Positions 1 to 5,062 of a stretch of 5,062 nt of DNA are shown here, one piece after another. The notes below the pieces were generated by a model. It ran no database searches, was not told the DNA's origin, and saw only the letters and a program-made list of their open reading frames with translations. This stretch comes from Pseudomonadota bacterium (GTDB taxonomy: Bacteria; Pseudomonadota; Alphaproteobacteria; Sphingomonadales; Sphingomonadaceae): NCBI GenBank assembly GCA_963205285.1, contig CAUJJQ010000232.1:1-5062 (forward strand), given 5' to 3'. The stretch's first letter is position 1, and the number at the start of each line of letters is the position of its first letter. The position numbers and the translations under genes are program-made.

Positions 1-368
<368 letters not shown>

Positions 369-2150
369 ATGTCAATACGGCGGCTCCCCGAAAATCTAGT
401 GAATCGCATCGCAGCGGGTGAAGTGGTCGAACGACCGGCCAGTGCGATGAAGGAACTGGTCGAAAATGCGATTGATGCGGGTGCGCGGCGCATCCACATC
501 CGCCTGTCGGGCGGCGGGATTGATGCGATTTTGGTGGAGGATGACGGCTGCGGCATCGCGCGCGATGAAATTGCCCTCGCCTTTGAACGCCACGCCACAT
601 CCAAACTGCCCGATGCGGCGATAGAGGCGGTAACGACGCTGGGTTTCAGGGGGGAGGCGCTCCCCTCCATCGCGTCGGTCGCGCAATTGACCCTCGAAAG
701 CCGGACGGCAGCGGGGGATGGCTGGGCCGTCCACATCGACAATGGGCGGATGGCCACGGCACAGCCGGTCGCCATGACCCAGGGGACGCGGGTTGCCGTC
801 AACGCCTTGTTTGAAAAAATCCCCGCGCGACGCAAATTTTTGCGCAGCCCGCGCGCGGAATATGCCGCCTGCCTCGATGCTGCTCGACGGCTCGCCATGG
901 CGCGCGGTGACATCGGCTTTGTGTTCGAACATGATGGAAGGTCGATTTTTAACCTGCCAGCGGGGCAGGACAGGCTACACAGGGTCGCCGCGCTGACCGA
1001 CCGCGCGCTCGCCGATAACAGCGTGGCGATTGAAATAATGCGCGGAACGATGCGGCTCAGCGGGGTTGCGGGGTTGCCCACTTTTCACCGTGGGATGGCC
1101 GACCACCAATATCTGTTCGTCAATGGCCGACCGGTGAAGGATAAATTGCTGTCAGGGGCGGTGCGCGGAGCCTATGCCGACATGCTGTCGCGGGATCGGC
1201 ATGCGGTTGTCGCGCTGTTCCTCGACCTGCCGGGGGATGAGGTGGATGTGAATGTCCACCCCGCAAAGGCGGAGGTGCGTTTTCGTGACCCGCAATTTGT
1301 GCGTGGCCTGATTGTGGGCGGCCTGCGTGCCGCGCTCGATGCCGGGGGGAACCGCGCCGCCCAACCGGCGAGCGCGGCGGCGATGGCGCTCTGGAAAATT
1401 GAGGGGGGGCAAATTGAGGGGGGGCAAGTGCCGCCGTTCGCAGCAACGGGGGGCTATGCTCGAACGGCAAATTTTTTTGCCGCGCCCCAGCGCCGTTTTG
1501 ACCAATTTAACGCGCTCGCCCCGCTCGCCGGACAGGCAGTAAGCGCGCCAACGGATGCGGGGGCGCTCGATGCGCCGCTGGGCATCGCGCGCGGACAAAT
1601 CGGCGCGACCTATATTATTGCCGAAGCGACGGACGGGTTGGTGCTGGTTGACCAACATGCTGCGCATGAACGGCTGGTGCTCGAACGCTTGCGCCGGGAT
1701 GCGTCGGGCAGCGGGGTTGCGGCGCAGCAATTATTGCTGGGCGATGTTGTGGAGATGGAGGAGGTGGCGTGCGACCGGCTGGAGGATGCAGCGCGCGATC
1801 TGGCCGTTTTTGGGCTGGAAATTGAACGTTTTGGCCCTGCCGCCATGCTGGTGCGTGCGACGCCAGCGCCGCTCGGCCATGTTGATTGCGCGCGGCTCCT
1901 GCGCGATATTGCCGATGATCTCGCCGCGCATGATGCGCCCCTGTCGCTCCCCGAACGGATTGAACATGTGGCGGCAACCTTTGCCTGTCACCATAGCGTG
2001 CGCGCCGGACGCGTGTTGAGCGCGGCTGAAATGAATGCGCTGTTGCGGGAGATGGAGGCAACACCCCATTCTGGCCAGTGCAACCATGGTCGCCCGACCT
2101 GGGTCAAACTGGATTTTGCCGATATTGAAAAATTATTCGCGCGGCGTTGA
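369..2150 (+). CDS. mutL: DNA mismatch repair protein MutL (endonuclease type)
   Basis: MutL couples mismatch recognition by MutS to strand removal. This 593-aa protein has the full family layout. The GHKL ATPase shows E29, N33 (LVENAIDAGA), the DDGCGI loop with D58, RHATSKL at 74-80 and TLGFRGEAL at 90-98. The transducer domain ends in VDVNVHPAKAEVRF with the ATP-contacting lysine K300. A low-conservation linker covers about 325-410. The C-terminal dimerisation domain carries DQHAAHERLVLE (428-439), an exact fit to the DQHA(X)2E(X)4E nicking-endonuclease motif, plus ACHHSV (539-544), CNHGRPT (571-577) and a terminal F-A-R (590-592). Together these predict a metal-dependent nickase, as in bacteria without MutH and unlike E. 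coli MutL. ACH replaces the ACR of many endonuclease MutLs; from memory this is usual in alphaproteobacteria. The 3' end overlaps the convergent LytTR gene by 18 bp. Confidence 0.97.
   Translation: MSIRRLPENLVNRIAAGEVVERPASAMKELVENAIDAGARRIHIRLSGGGIDAILVEDDGCGIARDEIALAFERHATSKLPDAAIEAVTTLGFRGEALPSIASVAQLTLESRTAAGDGWAVHIDNGRMATAQPVAMTQGTRVAVNALFEKIPARRKFLRSPRAEYAACLDAARRLAMARGDIGFVFEHDGRSIFNLPAGQDRLHRVAALTDRALADNSVAIEIMRGTMRLSGVAGLPTFHRGMADHQYLFVNGRPVKDKLLSGAVRGAYADMLSRDRHAVVALFLDLPGDEVDVNVHPAKAEVRFRDPQFVRGLIVGGLRAALDAGGNRAAQPASAAAMALWKIEGGQIEGGQVPPFAATGGYARTANFFAAPQRRFDQFNALAPLAGQAVSAPTDAGALDAPLGIARGQIGATYIIAEATDGLVLVDQHAAHERLVLERLRRDASGSGVAAQQLLLGDVVEMEEVACDRLEDAARDLAVFGLEIERFGPAAMLVRATPAPLGHVDCARLLRDIADDLAAHDAPLSLPERIEHVAATFACHHSVRAGRVLSAAEMNALLREMEATPHSGQCNHGRPTWVKLDFADIEKLFARR
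1396..1425 (+). repeat. Perfect 15-bp tandem duplication with G7 runs inside mutL
   Basis: The 15-bp unit AAATTGAGGGGGGGC occurs twice in immediate succession, at 1396-1410 and 1411-1425. It encodes the in-frame peptide repeat IEGGQ-IEGGQ (residues 344-353) in the flexible linker between the ATPase and endonuclease domains. Each unit contains a run of seven G. Gain or loss of a whole unit keeps the frame. A one-base slip in either G7 run would cut off the endonuclease domain. The perfect identity of the copies suggests a recent duplication. Confidence 0.9.
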
Positions 2151-2900
2151 GCGCAGGGCGCTTCGCACCGCCGCAATGTAACTGCGCCCGACGGGGCAAA
2201 TCTGCCCGCTGTATAGCCTGAGGATATAGGATGCGCCGTCGCGTTCCAATGCCGCGATGGCAGTATGCGCCACCCACCAGCGGCGATGACAGCGTAGACC
2301 CAGATCGGCACGAATGGCGGCAATCGCGGCGTTCAACCCCATGTGGATGAGCGCGTCCTTACCCGGCAAATGGACGCGCAAATAATGGTCCTGTGCCTCC
2401 AACGCCAAAATCTCGGTCACATGGGCGGGCAGCTTTGCGCGCAATTCGTCCGCATAGTCGGCGTGGGTGGGCTTGTCGGGCATGTGCTGCGCCGCATGGC
2501 GATCCTCGGCCAGCAACAACCAGATGATAATCGCCTGTATCACCGCGACGGACAGAAACAGCAATGGCATCTGCACCGGCGATATGGTGCGCCCCGGTCG
2601 AATGAGCGGGAGCAGCCATGCGACGAGCAAGGTCATGGGGATGGCCGAGCCGATAGTAATCGCCAATTTGCGTAGCCATAGCGGCTGTGACGCCCGCCAT
2701 TTTTGTCGCAAAAACACGGCCACCAAATGCGCCGAGCCATATCCTGCCGCGACCATCGCCAGCCAAAAAACATAGCGCGCAACCGAGGTCATCGCCGCGA
2801 TGGTGCCAAATGGCCCGGCAAACCCAATGGCCAGCCCCAGCAAGGCGATGGGGCCAATAGTCGCCATGGCGGTGCCGAATTTGGGAAGGTGGGTTGGCAT
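2133..2900 (-). CDS. Membrane-anchored LytTR-domain transcriptional regulator
   Basis: This is a predicted 255-aa inner-membrane DNA-binding protein. Four hydrophobic segments lie at about residues 14-36, 41-64, 79-100 and 111-131. A polar linker follows, then a LytTR domain at about 155-250 with typical landmarks: ILALEAQDHYLRVHL, ALIHMGL, CHRRWWVA, YILRLYSGQICPVGRSY. LytTR domains bind direct repeats spaced by two helical turns. There is no response-regulator receiver domain, so the signal is presumably sensed through the membrane part; the ligand is unknown. The start is uncertain. The ATG at 2900 leaves about 13 residues before helix 1, as I expect for relatives. An in-frame ATG at 2960 would add 20 residues (275 aa), and one at 2867 would remove 11. 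None has a good Shine-Dalgarno site. The stop TAA (2135-2133) lies inside the 3' end of mutL. The gene is divergent from the secreted-protein gene at 3007. I do not recognise a specific gene name. Confidence 0.85.
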   Translation of the reverse strand: MPTHLPKFGTAMATIGPIALLGLAIGFAGPFGTIAAMTSVARYVFWLAMVAAGYGSAHLVAVFLRQKWRASQPLWLRKLAITIGSAIPMTLLVAWLLPLIRPGRTISPVQMPLLFLSVAVIQAIIIWLLLAEDRHAAQHMPDKPTHADYADELRAKLPAHVTEILALEAQDHYLRVHLPGKDALIHMGLNAAIAAIRADLGLRCHRRWWVAHTAIAALERDGASYILRLYSGQICPVGRSYIAAVRSALRSTPRE

Positions 2901-2903
2901 ATG

Positions 2904-2938
2904 CGCCGTTGGCGTAATATCGAACGGCGTTGGCGTAA
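2904..2938 (+). promoter_or_regulatory. Candidate LytTR operator: two direct repeats 21 bp apart
   Basis: CGCCGTTGGCGTAA (2904-2917) and CGGCGTTGGCGTAA (2925-2938) match at 13 of 14 positions, with a start-to-start distance of exactly 21 bp, two turns of B-DNA. LytTR proteins such as AgrA and AlgR bind pairs of roughly 9-bp direct repeats with a GTT core at this kind of spacing. CCGTTGGCG resembles the AlgR box CCGTTCGTC. The repeats sit just upstream of the LytTR gene (if it starts at 2900) and about 69 bp before the secreted-protein start at 3007, with the GTT orientation pointing at the latter. Binding is inferred. If the LytTR gene instead starts at 2960, the repeats are coding DNA. Confidence 0.5.
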
Positions 2939-2965
2939 AGCGACTTGTCGTGCAGCGCATTTTGG

Positions 2966-2987
2966 GGGGAAGGGGCCGCTCCTCCCC
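2966..2987. repeat. GC-rich imperfect inverted repeat in the divergent control region
   Basis: GGGGAAGGGG (2966-2975) faces CCTCCCC (2981-2987) across a short centre. This gives an imperfect stem of about seven pairs with one wobble or mismatch. It lies between the candidate operator and the start of the secreted-protein gene, so it would be in that gene's 5' leader or promoter. It could be structural, or simply a purine-rich tract. Confidence 0.3.
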
Positions 2988-2993
2988 AATATG

Positions 2994-2998
2994 AAGGA
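2994..2998 (+). promoter_or_regulatory. Shine-Dalgarno site of the secreted-protein gene
   Basis: AAGGA at 2994-2998 lies 8 nt upstream of the ATG at 3007. The downstream frame opens with a clear signal peptide, so this site supports 3007 as the true start rather than the out-of-frame ATG at 2991. Confidence 0.65.
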
Positions 2999-3006
2999 CG
3001 ACGTTC

Positions 3007-3486
3007 ATGAAGAAATTTGGGCAATCGCTCATCCTCGTATCCCCACTGGCCATTTTGGCTTTCACGGCACCGACGCAGGCGCAAAATGCCCCCAATAATG
3101 CGCCTGAGCTTAGCCTCTGCCCCGCAGCGGGCACGCCCATTCCGCCGCCGCCTGCCAGTGCCGACCTCGCCGGACAATGGGATTTTCTGATCGATGTGGC
3201 GGGCACCCCGTCGCGCGGTGTGCTCGCGCTCGGCCATATCGACGGCGCTTATGCCGGGGCGGCCAGCCCCCAAGCCACCAATACGGTGGCGGTGCGCCGC
3301 CTGACGATTAACGGACGTGACATTCAAATGGCGATTGCGTCGCGAACCGACGGCGATGTCCATTTTTCCGGCCAATTGGTTGGCAATGGCGGGCTGATGT
3401 GCGGCACCATGATCTATCATCAAGGACAGCGTTTTCGCATGGTCGCGGTGCAGCGGGCCAACAGCTATGTGCCAGCATCGCGCTAG
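3007..3486 (+). CDS. Small exported protein of unknown function, beta-rich domain
   Basis: This 159-aa protein has a classical Sec signal peptide: MKK, a hydrophobic core (about residues 7-20) and a likely signal peptidase I site after TQA at residue 25. The mature protein has a proline-rich stretch (TPIPPPP, 43-49) and then a compact domain from about 54 to 150. Alternating polar and hydrophobic stretches there suggest beta strands: AGQWDFLIDV, GVLALGHIDGAYAG, TVAVRRLTINGRDIQMAI, DVHFSGQLVG, FRMVAVQR. The pattern resembles lipocalin-like add-on domains of secreted alphaproteobacterial hydrolases, with W58 and repeated G-x-x-x-G turns. This is a resemblance by eye only, and no catalytic residues are evident. 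C38 and C132 could form a disulfide in the periplasm. The gene is divergent from the LytTR regulator, which may control it. No specific function can be assigned. Confidence 0.85.
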   Translation: MKKFGQSLILVSPLAILAFTAPTQAQNAPNNAPELSLCPAAGTPIPPPPASADLAGQWDFLIDVAGTPSRGVLALGHIDGAYAGAASPQATNTVAVRRLTINGRDIQMAIASRTDGDVHFSGQLVGNGGLMCGTMIYHQGQRFRMVAVQRANSYVPASR

Positions 3487-3495
3487 ACTGTCGCC

Positions 3496-3560
3496 TTAGA
3501 GCCTATTTTTCCGTGATTTCCGAGCCGTGAAATGTTCCATTTCACTCGAAATCACTCTAA
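3496..3560. repeat. 65-bp imperfect palindrome between convergent genes (REP/MITE-like)
   Basis: Outer arms TTAGAG (3496-3501) and CTCTAA (3555-3560) enclose a hairpin. GTGATTTC (3513-3520) pairs with GAAATCAC (3548-3555), GAG (3522-3524) with CTC (3545-3547), and TGAAATG (3528-3534) with CATTTCA (3538-3544), around a 3-nt TTC loop. Only one C and a CCG on the left arm are unpaired, giving an 18-bp stem. No U-rich run follows the stem on either strand, so it is not a standard intrinsic terminator. It may still end transcription from both convergent genes. The right edge contains the TAG stop (3559-3557) of the MaoC-like gene. The form resembles dispersed palindromic elements I associate with sphingomonads, but copy number cannot be seen here. 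Confidence 0.75.
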
Positions 3561-4048
3561 TCCCCCGCCACCTCCGGGTGGCGGACCCGGATTAACCCGT
3601 TGCCGATCAGGGTCATTACCACTTCATCATCCTGATTAAAGATGGTCGATTTGGAACGGGTCAACCCCATGTCGGGGCGCGAAGTTGATCGCCGTTTCGA
3701 CAAAAGCTGGTTTTCAACCCTCAGCCGATCCCCGGGGTAGACGGGTTTGCGCCAGCGTATCTCATCAATCCCCGGCGATCCCAGCGATGCCATGGGGCGG
3801 CCATGCTGCATATTATCGACCAGCATCCGCATCGTCATAGCGGCGGTGTGCCAGCCGCTGGCGGACAGCCGCCCGAAATAGGTTTGCGCCGCCGCTTCGT
3901 CCGAGAGGTGAAAAGGTTGCGGGTCATATTTGGACGCAAATTCAATCACCTCCTCCCGCGTTACGGCGTAGTTGCCGTAACAGGTGACGCTGCCAACTTC
4001 CAAATCCTCATAATGAATTGGGTCGATCAATTGCTGTTCCCCCTTCAT
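3557..4048 (-). CDS. MaoC-like hotdog-fold dehydratase (R-specific enoyl-CoA hydratase family)
   Basis: This is a 163-aa single-hotdog protein of usual length for the MaoC dehydratase family, which hydrates 2-enoyl-CoA thioesters or dehydrates 3-hydroxyacyl-CoA. The key signature is FASKYDPQPFHLSDEAA (about 37-53). D42 and H47 keep the five-residue spacing of the catalytic Asp/His in PhaJ-type hydratases, although the usual GDxNPxH reads YDPQPFH. Later blocks SASGWHTAAM (62-71), GSPGIDEIRWRKPVYPGDRL (90-109) and IFNQDDEVVM are also typical. It has no signal peptide, so it should be cytosolic. Its substrate cannot be read from sequence. The ATG start at 4048 forms an ATGA overlap with the stop of the upstream phosphatase gene, implying translational coupling. 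An internal TTG at 4030, preceded by a purine-rich AAGGGGGA, is a less likely alternative start. The stop codon falls inside a palindromic repeat. Confidence 0.92.
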   Translation of the reverse strand: MKGEQQLIDPIHYEDLEVGSVTCYGNYAVTREEVIEFASKYDPQPFHLSDEAAAQTYFGRLSASGWHTAAMTMRMLVDNMQHGRPMASLGSPGIDEIRWRKPVYPGDRLRVENQLLSKRRSTSRPDMGLTRSKSTIFNQDDEVVMTLIGNGLIRVRHPEVAGD

Positions 4049-5062
4049 GCCAAGCGCAGCCCAAGCTGCCCCGACGCCACCTCTGCTGTGGCGCGGCGGG
4101 ACAGGATATTGGTTGGGCTGGTTACCTTATCGACCACCATATAGTGCGTGCGCCAAACATCCCGGTTTACTTCGCAGACAACATAACCGCGTTGGTCGTT
4201 GCAGAATTTAACTTCGGGGTTGAGGGCGAGGAATTGCTGCGATCCGGGGCGCAGATCGCTGCCATCGCCGCCGCTGGATATGGATGTGGCGACAAATTCG
4301 CTGCCGACCACCCGGTCGCGCAGCACCAGATCCCCGGCGAAATTTTGATGCTCATCGCCGGTCAGAACCACGCAATTGCGCAAATTGCCGATCCGTCCCA
4401 ACATCCGTTCGCGCGCCACTTCATATGCGGCCCATGAATCGAGGTTGAGGATTTTTTCCGGCTCCTCCGTCCGGCGACGGCGGTCAAGGCTCATCATCGT
4501 CACCTGTTGCGCCATCGCATACCATGCGGCGGGGGTGCGCAAATTGGCGTCGAGCCAGCTTTCCTGCGCGCGGCCCAGCACCTCTGTATCGCGGGCGAAA
4601 ACGCCGGGGCAGGCGGGTTTGAAGCCGTCGCCGCAGGGCTGGTCACTGCGATATTGGCGGGTGTCGAGCAATTGCATCGACATCAGATCACCATAGCGAA
4701 GTTCGCGGTTCAGCGCGACCATGCCGTTCCTGGGCAACATCGACGCGCGCACCGGCATATGTTCATACCATGCCTGCATCGCTGCTGCCTTGCGCAGCAT
4801 GAAGACATCGGCGCTGGGCGCTTCGGGGTTGTCGCCAGCGATGCCGAGCGCCCAATTATCGACGTTTGAATCCCAATCTTTGACCACTTCATGGTCATCA
4901 AAGCTCGACAAAAATGCATGGCGGCCCCGCGCCGCCTGCAAATCCATGTCCATCAGGCTCTGGCTATAGGCGATGCGATAATCATCCACATCGATCAGAT
5001 TGCGATAGGCATGTTGGCGCACGGGGCGAAAGGGCAGGCCGCCCGCGAAGTAAAAATCGGCA
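4045..5062 (-). CDS. phoD: PhoD-family alkaline phosphatase, C-terminal part (runs off right edge)
   Basis: The 338 visible codons are the catalytic C-terminal portion of a PhoD-like phosphodiesterase/alkaline phosphatase, normally an exported, Ca/Fe-dependent enzyme that releases phosphate from organic esters. The frame is open to the window edge, so the signal peptide and the first metal ligands are missing. Visible family blocks are FYFAGGLPFRPVRQHAYRNL near 5055, FDDHEVVKDW (from 4902, family WDDHEV), LLDTRQYRSDQP (about 4670-4635), AQESWLDANL, and LTGDEHQNFAGDLV (from about 4362; the G-D-x-H metal-binding motif, usually GDVHxNW). ATSISSGGDG follows. The substitutions F for W and E for V at the edges of these motifs leave the metal-binding Asp and His intact. 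Four or more cysteines in the mature region (DQPCGDGFKPACPG and two later) fit an exported protein with disulfides. The stop overlaps the MaoC-like gene start. Confidence 0.93.
   Translation of the reverse strand, partial: ADFYFAGGLPFRPVRQHAYRNLIDVDDYRIAYSQSLMDMDLQAARGRHAFLSSFDDHEVVKDWDSNVDNWALGIAGDNPEAPSADVFMLRKAAAMQAWYEHMPVRASMLPRNGMVALNRELRYGDLMSMQLLDTRQYRSDQPCGDGFKPACPGVFARDTEVLGRAQESWLDANLRTPAAWYAMAQQVTMMSLDRRRRTEEPEKILNLDSWAAYEVARERMLGRIGNLRNCVVLTGDEHQNFAGDLVLRDRVVGSEFVATSISSGGDGSDLRPGSQQFLALNPEVKFCNDQRGYVVCEVNRDVWRTHYMVVDKVTSPTNILSRRATAEVASGQLGLRLA

Noticed and set aside
2901..3206. Upstream extension of the LytTR frame to 3206 (357 aa)
   Set aside because: It would overlap about 200 bp of the divergent secreted-protein gene, and the added residues look non-coding (Gly/Ala/Ser mix, no helices).
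2359..3423. 354-codon minus-strand ORF over the LytTR and secreted-protein genes
   Set aside because: It is a frame-shifted shadow running through two genes whose own frames show membrane helices, a LytTR domain and a signal peptide.
3496..3560. Intrinsic terminator
   Set aside because: The stem is strong, but neither strand has a U-tract directly after it and the arms have fixed asymmetric bulges. I listed it as a palindromic repeat instead.

Overview
This window looks like ordinary chromosomal DNA from an alphaproteobacterium, most likely a sphingomonad (order Sphingomonadales). The reasons are the alphaproteobacterial form of MutL (DQHAAHERLVLE, ACHHSV and CNHGRP motifs), a four-helix membrane LytTR regulator of a type I associate with this order, moderately high GC with GC-rich third positions, and an AGAG/CTCT-flanked palindromic repeat. 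The genus cannot be fixed from the sequence alone. There are no phage, transposase, CRISPR, rRNA or tRNA signals.

Layout, left to right. (1) 1-238, minus: the first 79 codons of mreB, the actin-like cell-shape protein, running off the left edge. (2) 239-368: a 130-bp divergent intergenic region shared by mreB and mutL. (3) 369-2150, plus: complete mutL (593 aa), with an intact GHKL ATPase and an intact C-terminal nicking-endonuclease motif. Its variable linker holds a perfect 15-bp tandem duplication with two G7 runs. (4) 2133-2900, minus: a membrane-anchored LytTR transcription factor whose 3' end overlaps the mutL 3' end by 18 bp. (5) 2901-3006: a divergent control region. It contains two near-identical 14-bp direct repeats exactly 21 bp apart, the two-helical-turn geometry typical of LytTR binding sites. 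(6) 3007-3486, plus: a small exported protein of unknown function. (7) 3496-3560: a 65-bp imperfect palindrome between convergent genes. (8) 3557-4048, minus: a MaoC-like hotdog-fold dehydratase. (9) 4045-5062, minus: the C-terminal two-thirds or so of a PhoD-family alkaline phosphatase, running off the right edge. It is joined to the MaoC-like gene by an ATGA stop/start overlap.

Three functional groupings follow: mreB/mutL housekeeping genes read divergently; a LytTR regulator with a divergent secreted protein that may be its target; and a phoD-maoC pair that is probably co-transcribed. The most interesting signal is the 21-bp-phased repeat next to the LytTR gene, a candidate autoregulatory or target-gene operator. 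I see no convincing evidence for a large undescribed system.
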